The notes under the pieces: model-generated
What the model saw: the letters and a program-made list of their open reading frames with translations, nothing else
What the model was told of the DNA's origin: nothing
Database searches by the model: none
In this document: piece after piece, positions 31,472-41,559 of the stretch
How positions within the stretch are numbered: the first letter of the stretch is position 1
How the letters are laid out: the number at the start of each line of letters is the position of its first letter
From: Microbacterium oxydans
GTDB taxonomy: Bacteria > Actinomycetota > Actinomycetes > Actinomycetales > Microbacteriaceae
Reading direction: 5' to 3'
DNA: 64,000 nt
Assembly (NCBI RefSeq): GCF_900095745.1
Contig: NZ_FMIR01000009.1
Location: 90,204-154,203, forward strand
Position numbers and translations under genes: made by a program

Positions 31472-32401
31472 ATGGACCGCAACACCGTCGACTGGCACGG
31501 GTACATTCCCGCGATCACCACCCCGTTCACGCGCGAGGGGGAGCTGGATCCCGTCGCGTTCGAGGGACAGATGCAGTGGCTGGCCGCGCAGGGGATGCAC
31601 GGCGTCATCCTCGCCGGCACCTCCGGCGAGTGGTTCAGCATGACCGAGGCCGAACGCGCTGAGCTCTTCACCCTCGGCGGTCGATTCCGCGCGGACATGC
31701 GCGTGATCGGCGGATGCAACGCGTTCACGGCGGCTGAGGCGATCCGGCATGCGCACGCGGCGGAGGAGGCCGGGCTCGACGGCATCCTCGTGACGCCCCC
31801 GCCCTACATGGTGCCGACCCGCGAGGAGATCCTGGCGTTCTACCAGGAGGTCTCCGACGGCACGTCGCTCCCCGTCACCGTGTACAACTGGCCGCGCGGC
31901 TGCATCGTCGACCTGAGCCCGGACCTCCTGAGCGAACTGGCGGACATCGAGAACGTCGTGGCGATCAAGAACTCGACCGGCGACTTCCGGGCATTCCTCG
32001 ACGCCATGTATCTCGTGGAGGATCGCGTGCGCTACTTCGGTGTTCCGACCAACGCGCTGGGAGCCGACCTCGCAACCCTCGGCCACGGTGACGGTCTCAT
32101 GGGCTCCGGAGCCCCGCTCGGCAACGACCACCCCGGCTTCTGGGATGCGCTCGCCGCGGGGGATCGGGCGCGGGCGATCGAACTCGGCGCTCGCGATCGC
32201 GTGGTCATGACCAGCTGGTTCGGGCCGGACTACGGTGCGCAGTTCGGAAACCAGCAGGCGATCATGAAGACTGCTCTGCGCCTGCAGGGCGTTCCGGCCG
32301 GTTTCGTCCGCCGCCCCCTGCTCGAACTCTCGACCGAGCAGGTCGAGCGTGTCCGCACCACGCTGGAGGGGCTCGGCATCGCGACCGTGCCGTTGTCGTG
32401 A
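31472..32401 (+). CDS. Dihydrodipicolinate synthase-family lyase/deaminase
   Basis: 309 residues, (beta/alpha)8 barrel class I aldolase. GTSGEW at 49-54, Y138 (VYNWPRG) and Schiff-base K166 (VVAIKNSTGDF) are all present. The preceding lysine operon context is absent. Directly followed by a three-gene FAD/[2Fe-2S] dehydrogenase, as in hydroxyproline clusters where this family supplies 1-pyrroline-4-hydroxy-2-carboxylate deaminase (LhpC/HypD). That reaction would give 2-oxoglutarate semialdehyde. True DapA, KDG aldolase or NAL-type activity cannot be excluded. Confidence 0.82.
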   Translation: MDRNTVDWHGYIPAITTPFTREGELDPVAFEGQMQWLAAQGMHGVILAGTSGEWFSMTEAERAELFTLGGRFRADMRVIGGCNAFTAAEAIRHAHAAEEAGLDGILVTPPPYMVPTREEILAFYQEVSDGTSLPVTVYNWPRGCIVDLSPDLLSELADIENVVAIKNSTGDFRAFLDAMYLVEDRVRYFGVPTNALGADLATLGHGDGLMGSGAPLGNDHPGFWDALAAGDRARAIELGARDRVVMTSWFGPDYGAQFGNQQAIMKTALRLQGVPAGFVRRPLLELSTEQVERVRTTLEGLGIATVPLS

Positions 32402-33576
32402 CCATGCGGTACGACGCGGTCGTCATCGGCGGTGGCCTGCTCGGCGGGGCACTGACCTGGATGCTGGCACGCGAGGGCGCCTCCGTACTGCTGCTGGAGA
32501 AAGACCAGTTGAACCAGCACGCCTCCGGCCAGAACGCCGGCAGCCTGCACTTCCAGCTCGAGTATCGGATGGTCGAGAACGGGTGGGAGTCGGCGCGCAC
32601 CGCCGCCGCAGCCATGCCCCTGCATCTGGATGCCGCCGAGGCCTGGACGCGGCTGGGAGATGAGCTGGGCGAATCGGTCGGCGTCGTGCAGCGCGGCGGC
32701 TTCATGCTCGCCGAGACGGCCGAGCAGGTCGCGGTGCTCGAGCGCAAGGTCGGTCTCGAACAGGAGTGGGGGCTGGATGTCACCCTCCTCGACGGCGATG
32801 AGGCGCGGCGCATCGCGCCGTACCTGTCGGATTCCGTGCTCGCCGCCGCCTTCTGCCCGATCGAGGGCAAGGCCGAGACTCGCACCGCGGGGCCCGCGCT
32901 CGTGCGGGGTGCCGTGAAGCTCGGCGCAGAAGTCCGCACACACACCCGCGTGACCGGGCTCGAGCGCGACGCGCACGGCTGGAAGGTGACCGCCGCCGGT
33001 CCGGACTCGACGCTGAGCATCCACGCCGACACGGTGATGATCGCAGCGGGGGTGTGGACCACCGAGTTGGGCGCGCTCGCCGGGGCCGACCTGCCGACCA
33101 TCCCGCTCGCCCTCATGATGAGCGTGAGCGCGCCGGTCGAACCGTTCATCGGACACCTGATCCAGCACGCCGGCGCCAAGCTCTCGCTCAAGCAGACGCA
33201 GAACGGCACGGTGCTGATCGGCGGGGGCTGGCCCGCGGCACTCAGCCGCAGCGCGGGCTCGCCGGATCTGGAGACGCGTCCTCGCCTGCTCCCGGAATCC
33301 ATCGTGGGCAATGCCCGCGCGGCGATCGGAGTGGTGCCGGGCACAGCTCGACTGCCCATCGTGCGTTCCTGGGCGGGGACCACGACGATCACCCCGGATC
33401 AGCTGCCCCTCGTGGGAGAGGTGCCCGGATGCCCGGGGATGTTCGTGGCCACCGGGGGATCGGCCTTCACGCTCGGGCCGAGCTTCGCCCGTTCCCTCTG
33501 CGACCTGGCTGCCGGTCGCACACCTCACATCGACCTGCGGCCCTACGCCCCGGACAGATTCGGAGTCATGGCATGA
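32398..33576 (+). CDS. FAD-dependent D-amino acid/hydroxyproline dehydrogenase subunit (HcnC/LhpB-like)
   Basis: 392 residues (390 if started at the ATG at 32404). FAD-binding VVIGGGLLGGALTWMLAREGASVLLLEK and the SGQNAGSLHFQ motif are typical of DAO-type subunits of heteromeric dehydrogenases. The C-terminus has the second FAD motif near MFVATGGSAFTLGPSFA. GTG start overlaps the preceding stop (GTGA). With the next two genes it should form an alpha-beta-gamma enzyme that oxidises a cyclic or secondary amine. Confidence 0.82.
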   Translation: MTMRYDAVVIGGGLLGGALTWMLAREGASVLLLEKDQLNQHASGQNAGSLHFQLEYRMVENGWESARTAAAAMPLHLDAAEAWTRLGDELGESVGVVQRGGFMLAETAEQVAVLERKVGLEQEWGLDVTLLDGDEARRIAPYLSDSVLAAAFCPIEGKAETRTAGPALVRGAVKLGAEVRTHTRVTGLERDAHGWKVTAAGPDSTLSIHADTVMIAAGVWTTELGALAGADLPTIPLALMMSVSAPVEPFIGHLIQHAGAKLSLKQTQNGTVLIGGGWPAALSRSAGSPDLETRPRLLPESIVGNARAAIGVVPGTARLPIVRSWAGTTTITPDQLPLVGEVPGCPGMFVATGGSAFTLGPSFARSLCDLAAGRTPHIDLRPYAPDRFGVMA

Positions 33577-33854
33577 AAGACCAGCCCCTCGCCGATCGCG
33601 CGGTGCCGCGGCGGCTGGACGTGTCCTTCGTCGTGGACGGACGCTCCGTGCGCGCTGCGGCGGGGGAGACCGTGGCGGCGGCGATGCTGGCCGAGGGCGA
33701 GCGGTGCTTCGCCCGGCGGGGCGGCGAGCAGCGCGCGCCGCTGTGCAACATGGGCACCTGCTTCGAGTGCGCGATCACAGTCGACGGCGTGCCGATGACC
33801 CGCACCTGCCTGACCACCGTCCGCGACGGCATGAACGTGCGGACCGACGCATGA
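33573..33854 (+). CDS. [2Fe-2S] subunit (HcnA/LhpF-like)
   Basis: 93 residues, a small ferredoxin-like subunit. Cysteines C58, C63, C66 and C79 (CNMGTCFEC ... RTC) form the cluster site. This size and position between two flavoprotein genes are typical of the gamma subunit of HcnABC/opine oxidase/D-hydroxyproline dehydrogenase. Overlaps both neighbours. Confidence 0.85.
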   Translation: MKDQPLADRAVPRRLDVSFVVDGRSVRAAAGETVAAAMLAEGERCFARRGGEQRAPLCNMGTCFECAITVDGVPMTRTCLTTVRDGMNVRTDA

Positions 33855-35284
33855 GCGCCGACCTCTACGACCTCGCGATCGTCGGGGCAGGACCGGCCGG
33901 TCTGGCCGCAGCGCTCGAGGCGCACGCACAGGGCCTTCGGACGCTCGTGATCGACGAGCAGCGCGCGGCGGGGGGACAGATCTTCCGTCAGCCGCCGACC
34001 GAGTTCGACGAGCCGGTGCGGTCTCCGGTCGGATACCCCTGGGCGGCGGATCTGCTCGCGGATGCGGCCGGGGCCACCGGCGTCGACTGGTGGTTCGAGT
34101 CGACGGTGTTCGGTGTGCTCGACGCGCGCTCGACCGGCCGCGACGACTTCGAGGTGCTCGTCACGGGCCCTCAGGGTTCGCGGCGCGCGCACGCCCGAAG
34201 GCTGCTCGTCGCCACCGGCGCCTACGACATGCCGGTGGCGATCCCCGGATGGACGATGCCGGGCGTGCTGATGGCCGGCGCGGCACAGGGACTCCTGAAG
34301 GCGCAGCATGTGCGGGCAGCGGGTCCGGTCGTGCTGGCAGGCTCGCATCCGCTGATGCTGATCGTGGCCGCCCAGCTGGTCCGTTCGGGGGCCGACGTGG
34401 CCGAGGTGGTCTTCGCCCGCGGACTGCCCTCCCTGCGCGAGCTGTTCCTCGCCGCTCCGGCCGTGCCAGGGCATATGCGTCTGCTGGCCGAGCTCGCCGG
34501 CTGCGTGCTCACCCTCGTGCGACACGGCGTCCGGATCACGACGTCGGCGGTCCCCATCGCGATCATCGGCGACGGCGGGGTGACCGGCATCCGACTGGCG
34601 AAGGCCGACCGGGCGTGGCGCGTGCGCGGCCCCGAGCGCGAGGTTCCGGCGCGGACCGTCGTCCTCGGATACGGGTTCCAGGCCTCCACCGAGCTCGCGC
34701 GTCAGCTCGGATGCCCGGTGCGTTGGGACTCGGCCGCCGGCGGGTGGCTCGTGGATGTCGACGGCACCTTCGAGACGGGCGTTCCCGGGGTCTTCGTCGC
34801 GGGTGAGCCCACCGGTGTCTCCGGGGCCGAGCAGTCACGGGCGGAGGGGGCCGCGGCGGCGGCAGCGATCGCCGCCGGTCTCGGCAGGCCCGTGGACGCC
34901 GTGCGCGCTCGGGCGATCGAACGGGACCTGCGCCGCTCCCGACGGTTCGCCGCGGTCGTGCAGCGGATGTTCGCGCCCGAGCGCCCCGGCCTCACGGCAC
35001 TCGCGACGCCGGCGACGACGGTCTGCCGATGCGAGGCGATTCCGCGGTCCGACGTCGACGGGTTCCTCGAGGCGAACCGGCATGCCGACACCGTGGATGC
35101 GGTCAAGCTGAGCTGCCGCACGGGTATGGGCCCCTGCCAGGGGCGCTACTGCGAGACGACTGTGGCCGGTGCGGTCGCCGCCGCGCGCGGCGGGGCGGTC
35201 TCCGACGCCGGTCGCTTCGCCGCCCAGCTGCCCGTCAAGCCGGTGTCCCTGCAGGCGTACGCCGACCTCTTCGACGCGGACTGA
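33851..35284 (+). CDS. FAD/NAD(P) oxidoreductase subunit with BFD-like [2Fe-2S] domain (HcnB/LhpE-like)
   Basis: 477 residues. FAD-binding DLAIVGAGPAGLAAALEAHAQGLRTLVIDE at the N-terminus, a second nucleotide-binding region after VVLAGSHPLMLIVAAQ, and a C-terminal BFD-like domain with VCRCE ... SCRTGMGPCQGRYCE cysteines. Electron-transfer subunit of the preceding dehydrogenase. Last gene of the long operon; a hairpin follows. Confidence 0.85.
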   Translation: MSADLYDLAIVGAGPAGLAAALEAHAQGLRTLVIDEQRAAGGQIFRQPPTEFDEPVRSPVGYPWAADLLADAAGATGVDWWFESTVFGVLDARSTGRDDFEVLVTGPQGSRRAHARRLLVATGAYDMPVAIPGWTMPGVLMAGAAQGLLKAQHVRAAGPVVLAGSHPLMLIVAAQLVRSGADVAEVVFARGLPSLRELFLAAPAVPGHMRLLAELAGCVLTLVRHGVRITTSAVPIAIIGDGGVTGIRLAKADRAWRVRGPEREVPARTVVLGYGFQASTELARQLGCPVRWDSAAGGWLVDVDGTFETGVPGVFVAGEPTGVSGAEQSRAEGAAAAAAIAAGLGRPVDAVRARAIERDLRRSRRFAAVVQRMFAPERPGLTALATPATTVCRCEAIPRSDVDGFLEANRHADTVDAVKLSCRTGMGPCQGRYCETTVAGAVAAARGGAVSDAGRFAAQLPVKPVSLQAYADLFDAD

Positions 35285-35289
35285 CCGAG

Positions 35290-35313
35290 GTCGGCGCCCG
35301 GGTGGGCGCCGAC
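35290..35313. terminator. Bidirectional hairpin between convergent genes
   Basis: Perfect 10-bp stem (35290-35299 with 35304-35313) right between the stops of two convergent genes; no T-run on either strand. Confidence 0.5.
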
Positions 35314-35318
35314 CGGCG

Positions 35319-36893
35319 TCAGCGGATCCGCAGATCCTTGCGGAGGATCTTCCCGGAGCTCGACTTCGGGATCACGTCGATGAACTCGACCTGTCGCACC
35401 TTCTCGTGCGGGGCGACATGGGCGGCGACGTGCGCCATGACGGCATCCGCGTCGAGGTCGGCGTCCGGCTGCCGCACCACGAACGCCTTCGGCACCTCCT
35501 GGCCGTCGTCGTCGAGGGCGCCGATAACGGCGGCGTCGGCGATGGCAGGGTGTTCGAGCAGCACCGCCTCCAGTACGGCGGGGGCGACCTGGTACCCCTT
35601 GTACTTGATGAGCTCCTTGAGCCGGTCGACGATGCGATAGATGCCGTCGTGGGTGACGGTTGCGACATCGCCGGTGTGCAGCCAGCCGTCGGCGTCGAGC
35701 ATCTCGGCTGTGGCATCCGGACGGTTGAGATACCCGACCATGACCTGCGGCCCGCGCACCCACAGCTCGCCCGGCTCGCTGGCACCCTCGGCGGGCACGG
35801 CCACGTCTTCGCCCGATTCCGGGTCGACCAGTCGTGCCTCGGTGTTCGGCACGAGCGGGCCGATGGCCGAGCGGTCGATGTCGTCGCGGGTCTCGGAGGT
35901 GAGGTTCACGGCCGGGCTGGTCTCGGTCATGCCGTACCCCTGGGTGACGATGCAGTCGAGCCGGCTCGCCACCGCAGACGCCAGCGCACCGTCGAGGGGA
36001 GCGGCTCCGGAGAAGATGACCTTCACCGCCGAGAGGTCGTACTGGTCGACGATCGGATGCTTCGCCAGTGCGACCGCGATCGGGGGCGCGACGAACACCC
36101 AGGTCGTCCGATGCTCGGCGATGATGCGGAGGAACTCGGGCAGATCGAACTTCGGCATCGTGACGAGTCCCGCGCGCTGGCGGAGCGCGAAGTTCAGCAG
36201 CACGGTCATCCCGTAGATGTGGAAGAAGGGAAGCACCGCGAGGAGGCGGTCGCTCGCGCCGACGCCGAGAACGGGTCGGCACTGCGACACGTTGGCCACG
36301 AGGTTCCGATGCGTGAGCATCACGCCCTTCGGTCGTCCGGTCGTGCCGGAGGAGTAGGGCAGGACGGCCAGGTGCGTCGTGGGATCGAACGACACCTCGG
36401 GTGCGGGATGCCCCTCACCCAGCAGCGCCGGCAGCGACGGATGGCCCTCCACTCCGTCGAGGACGATCACGTGATCGGCCGCGAAGCCGAGCTTCTCCGC
36501 AGCCGCCAGAGCCCCGGGGAGCAGCGGTGAGACGGTCACGAGCCACGTCGCCCCCGCATCGGTGAGCTGATTCGCGATCTCATCTGCGGTGTAGAGGGAG
36601 TTGATGGTCGTCGCGGTCGCCCCCGCGCGGAGGATGCCGTGGAACACCGTCGCGAACGCGGGGATGTTCGGGCACAGCACGCCGACGGTGGTCCCCACAC
36701 CCACCCCGCGGGCGGCGAGGGCTCCCGCGAAGAGGTCGATCTGCCCGACGAGCTGCCGGTAGCTGGTGGTCGCTCCGCTCCCCCCGTCGATCAGTGCGAT
36801 CGAGTCGAGCTCGGTCTCGTCGAGCCCGCCGAAGAGGAACTCGTGGATGGAGACCTCGGGGATCTCCACATCGGGATAGGCGCTGCGAACCAT
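35319..36893 (-). CDS. AMP-dependent acyl-CoA ligase (4-coumarate-CoA ligase-like)
   Basis: 524 residues of the ANL superfamily. AMP-binding loop SSGTTGRPKG at 181-190, YGMTETSPAVN, the hinge region GWLHTGDVATVTHDGIYRIVDRLKELIKYKGYQVAP and the catalytic lysine in PKSSSGKILRK are intact. It activates an unknown carboxylic acid (aromatic or fatty) to its CoA thioester. ATG at 36893 has AAGGAGA upstream. The neighbouring carboxylate transporter might supply the acid, but this is only context. Confidence 0.9.
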   Translation of the reverse strand: MVRSAYPDVEIPEVSIHEFLFGGLDETELDSIALIDGGSGATTSYRQLVGQIDLFAGALAARGVGVGTTVGVLCPNIPAFATVFHGILRAGATATTINSLYTADEIANQLTDAGATWLVTVSPLLPGALAAAEKLGFAADHVIVLDGVEGHPSLPALLGEGHPAPEVSFDPTTHLAVLPYSSGTTGRPKGVMLTHRNLVANVSQCRPVLGVGASDRLLAVLPFFHIYGMTVLLNFALRQRAGLVTMPKFDLPEFLRIIAEHRTTWVFVAPPIAVALAKHPIVDQYDLSAVKVIFSGAAPLDGALASAVASRLDCIVTQGYGMTETSPAVNLTSETRDDIDRSAIGPLVPNTEARLVDPESGEDVAVPAEGASEPGELWVRGPQVMVGYLNRPDATAEMLDADGWLHTGDVATVTHDGIYRIVDRLKELIKYKGYQVAPAVLEAVLLEHPAIADAAVIGALDDDGQEVPKAFVVRQPDADLDADAVMAHVAAHVAPHEKVRQVEFIDVIPKSSSGKILRKDLRIR

Positions 36894-36985
36894 GAGATCT
36901 CCTTCGATCCGGGGGTGTCGACGTCGTCGTCGAATGCGATCCAGTGTCGCACACAACGGCACCGGGTCCCAGGGTTCGGGAGAGG

Positions 36986-38197
36986 TCAGACGGCGCCGTT
37001 CAGCCGGTACCGCGTGCTCGGTCGACCCTTCGTCGTGTAGTCGAGCGTGCGGATCGCTCGACCGGCGCTCGCGAGGTGCTCGAGGTAGCGTCGCGCGCTG
37101 ACCCGGGAGATGTCGAGGTCCTCGCCGATCTCGGTCGCCGAGGCATCCGGGCGTGCCGCGAGTGCCGCGACCACGCGATCGAGCGTCTCCGCACTGAGCC
37201 CCTTCGGAACGCCGAACCGCTGACGGAAGGCGATGATCGCGTCGGCGGCCTCGACGCGGCGGACGACGTCGTGCAGCTCGGTGTGATCCCGCAGCAGCAG
37301 AGTCGCCCCGATGCCGCCGCCGCCGTCGGCGTCGCTGCCGGTGCTCCGGGCGACGAGCACATGCGAGCCGACGATCACGGGCCGCCCGGCCGCCTCGCCC
37401 TCGCGGAGCACGGTCGTCAACTCCTCGCCCAGCACCTCCGCGGCCGGCGCCCCGTCGAGGTCTGCGGCATCCCGGCCGAGGAAGCGGGCAGCGGCGTCGT
37501 TGACCAGCGTGATCCGTCCTGTTCCGTCGACCGTGACCACGCCTTCGCTGAGGCCGTGCAGCGTGGTCTCCTGGTTCTTCACGAGCGCGGCGATCTGATG
37601 GGGCTCGAGCCCGTAGATCCGACGACGGATGATCGAGGTCACCCACGCCGAGCCGAACACCCCGAACACGGCGGCGGCGAGCATCGCCGAGATCAGCCAG
37701 GCGAGGTTCGCGGTGAACTCCTCATTGAGCTCCGACTCGAGGATCCCGACCGACGCGGTGCCGATGACGGTGCCATCGTCGTCGCGGATCGGGACCTTGA
37801 CCCGCCAGGACGTGCCGAGCGTGCCGGTCTGCGTGCCCACGTAGACCTCACCCGAAAGAGGGATCGAGGGGTCGGTGGAGACCTTCTCCCCGATGCGGTC
37901 CGGATTCGGGTGCGAGTAGCGGATGCCGTCTTCGTCGGCCACGACGACATACGCGAGATCGGACGCCTCGCGGATGACCTCGGCGATCGGCTGGATGGTG
38001 GTCGACGGTTCTGGATCGTCGAATGCATCGAGGACGGTCGGCAGCGCCGCCACAGACTGGGCCACTGCCTGCATCCGGTCCTTGTAGGCCTCGCGAAGAG
38101 CCTGCTCCTGGAACGCTCCGGCCACGATCCCGGTCGCGAGGGTCACCAGGAACACGATCAGCGCCTGGAGCAGGAGCAGCTGCACGCGGAGCGTCAT
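36986..38197 (-). CDS. CitA-type sensor fused to CitB-type DNA-binding domain, lacking kinase and receiver
   Basis: 403 residues. Membrane helix 1 at 8-28; extracellular single-Cache domain about 30-160 with YVVVADEDGIRYSHPNPDRIGEKV; membrane helix 2 at 164-186; PAS at 205-306 (HGLSEGVVTVDGTGRITLVNDAAARFLG). Then, where a CitA/DcuS kinase has its DHp and ATPase domains, the protein passes via a short linker (307-330) into the CitB/DcuR output domain: PKGLSAETLDRVVAAL (331-346), helix-turn-helix with SRVSARRYLEHL (364-375) and GRPSTRYR. No phospho-His, HATPase or receiver Asp. It may be a membrane-bound one-component regulator of tctCBA. ATG at 38197 has AGGTGG upstream. Confidence 0.85.
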   Translation of the reverse strand: MTLRVQLLLLQALIVFLVTLATGIVAGAFQEQALREAYKDRMQAVAQSVAALPTVLDAFDDPEPSTTIQPIAEVIREASDLAYVVVADEDGIRYSHPNPDRIGEKVSTDPSIPLSGEVYVGTQTGTLGTSWRVKVPIRDDDGTVIGTASVGILESELNEEFTANLAWLISAMLAAAVFGVFGSAWVTSIIRRRIYGLEPHQIAALVKNQETTLHGLSEGVVTVDGTGRITLVNDAAARFLGRDAADLDGAPAAEVLGEELTTVLREGEAAGRPVIVGSHVLVARSTGSDADGGGGIGATLLLRDHTELHDVVRRVEAADAIIAFRQRFGVPKGLSAETLDRVVAALAARPDASATEIGEDLDISRVSARRYLEHLASAGRAIRTLDYTTKGRPSTRYRLNGAV

Positions 38198-38261
38198 CTT
38201 CGAGGCCACCTGATCATTGTCGCGCCTGCGCGAGGACCCCGCGAGCGGGGGAGGACACCGT

Positions 38262-38304
38262 CTCCGACCAATAGTTCCGAAACTCCGACCAATGGTTTCC
38301 GAAG
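38262..38304. promoter_or_regulatory. Tandem direct repeat, likely operator for the tct genes
   Basis: CTCCGACCAATAGTTCCGAAA (split here: CTCCGACCAATAG + TTCCGAAA, 38262-38282) is followed at once by a near copy (38283-38304). The 21-bp period is two helical turns, so bound proteins would lie on the same face. It lies between the divergent sensor-regulator and tctC. Confidence 0.65.
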
Positions 38305-38373
38305 CTTGAGCGGCGGCACGCGAGCTTCCACTGTTGACCCCACAGCAGCACGAACGCTCAAGGAGGAGCGCAT

Positions 38374-39390
38374 ATGAAGAACGCACGCATCGCCACCCTG
38401 ACCGCACTCGCGGCGGTGGCGGCATTCACACTGACCTCGTGCGCCGGAGGCAGCGCAGCGAACGACGGCGGCGGTGAGGCCGAGGCCGCCGCCGTCACCG
38501 ACGTCTCGATCGTCGTCCCCGCAGACCCCGGCGGAGGCTGGGACCAGACCGGCCGTGCCGTGTCGCAGGTGCTCACCGAGGAAGACATCGTCAGCTCGGC
38601 TCCCGTGACCAACGTCGGCGGCGCCGGCGGAACGGTCGGCCTGGCCCAGCTCGCCAACGAGAAGGACCCGAACACCCTCATGGTGATGGGGCTCGTGATG
38701 GTCGGCGCCGTCGAGACGAACGCCTCGGCGGTGCGGATCGAAGACACCACGCCGATCGCCCGCCTCACGGACGAGCCGCTCGTCGTGGTCGTCCCGGCGG
38801 ATTCGAAGTACGACACCCTCGAGGATCTGGTGGAAGACGTGGTCGACAACGGGCAGTCGGTCACGATCACGGGAGGCTCGGCGGGAGGGGCCGATCACAT
38901 CCTCGCCGGGCTGATGCTCGAGGAGGCGGGCCTCGACGGCGCGGAGATCGCGGAGAAGCTGAACTACACCCCGAACTCCGGCGGCGGCGAGGCGGTCCCG
39001 CTGCTCATCGGCGGCAAGGTCGCGGCGGGCATCTCCGGCGTCGGCGAGTTCGCGCAGCACATCGAGAGCGGCGACCTTCGTGCGCTGGCGGTCTCGAGCG
39101 AGGAGCCGGTTTCCCAGCTCCCGGACGTGCCGACCATCACCGAAGAGGGCTACGACGTGGTGCTCACCAACTGGCGCGGGGTGATCGCGCCCGGGGGCAT
39201 CTCCGACGGCGAGAAAGACGAGCTGGTGCGCGTGATCACCGAGCTGCACGACTCGGAGGCCTGGACCGAGCAGCTGGAGACCAAGGGCTGGACGGATGCA
39301 TTCCTGGTCGGCGCGGAGTTCGATGAGTTCCTCACCGGGGACATCGAAGAGGTCACCGCGACGCTGAAGAACATCGGTCTGGTGCAGTGA
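38374..39390 (+). CDS. tctC: Tripartite tricarboxylate transporter, binding protein TctC
   Basis: 338 residues. Lipoprotein signal ([15 protein letters not shown]). The mature part fits the TctC/Bug family: [23 protein letters not shown] near the start, and [27 protein letters not shown]. It captures a di- or tricarboxylate for TctAB. AAGGAGGA lies before the ATG. Two bases separate it from tctB. Confidence 0.92.
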   Translation: MKNARIATLTALAAVAAFTLTSCAGGSAANDGGGEAEAAAVTDVSIVVPADPGGGWDQTGRAVSQVLTEEDIVSSAPVTNVGGAGGTVGLAQLANEKDPNTLMVMGLVMVGAVETNASAVRIEDTTPIARLTDEPLVVVVPADSKYDTLEDLVEDVVDNGQSVTITGGSAGGADHILAGLMLEEAGLDGAEIAEKLNYTPNSGGGEAVPLLIGGKVAAGISGVGEFAQHIESGDLRALAVSSEEPVSQLPDVPTITEEGYDVVLTNWRGVIAPGGISDGEKDELVRVITELHDSEAWTEQLETKGWTDAFLVGAEFDEFLTGDIEEVTATLKNIGLVQ

Positions 39391-39391
39391 C

Positions 39392-39960
39392 ATGACGGTC
39401 CCCGCATCGTCGGGGACCGAGGAGCGGGGCGTGCGAGACGGCTATGACGGCCGGCTCGCACGCCGTGCTCCCTCCGTCCCCATCGGCGAGCTCGTGTTCG
39501 CCGGCATAATGGTCGCCCTCGGCGTCTTCGCTGTGGTCGGCATCTTCCTGATCCATGTCCCGGTCGGCATGAAGGCCGGGCCGACGGTCTTCCCGATCTT
39601 CGTCTCGGTGATCCTGCTCGCCTCCGCGGTCGCCGTCCTGATCGGCGTGCTGCGGGGGGAACGCGGCGGGGCGGAGGACGCGGAAGACGTCGATCAGAGC
39701 CTCCCGACCGACTGGGTCACCCTCGCCAAACTGGCGGGACTCGTCGTCGCGCACCTGCTCCTGATCGAGCCGCTGGGATGGGCGCCCGCGGCCGCCCTGC
39801 TGTTCGGCGGAGTCGCATGGTCGCTCGCCGCCAAACGGTGGTGGATGGCGTTCCTCATCGGCATCGTCGTAGCACTCGTGATCCAGATCGTCTTCGGCGG
39901 TCTGCTCGGTCTGTCGCTGCCGTGGGGTCCTGCTCTCGGCTGGCTCGGAAGGATGTTCTG

Positions 39961-39961
<1 letters not shown>
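39392..39961 (+). CDS. tctB: Tripartite tricarboxylate transporter, small membrane subunit TctB
   Basis: 189 residues with about four hydrophobic helices ([45 protein letters not shown] and two in the C-terminal half). Fits TctB/DUF1468. Its TGA overlaps the tctA ATG. Confidence 0.88.
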
Positions 39962-41508
<1,547 letters not shown>

Positions 41509-41559
41509 GTCCGAGGCGGTGGGTTCGAGAGGGGAGGAGGCCGCGAGTAGGCTGATCCG

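Noticed and set aside
35319..37646. Longer version (775 codons) of the acyl-CoA ligase frame
   Set aside because: The upstream part overlaps the sensor-regulator gene in another frame and lacks conserved sequence; the ATG at 36893 has a strong RBS and fits family length.
36986..38197. Calling this gene a sensor histidine kinase
   Set aside because: The sensor half is of the kinase type, but there is no phospho-acceptor His, no N/G boxes, and the C-terminus is a helix-turn-helix domain.
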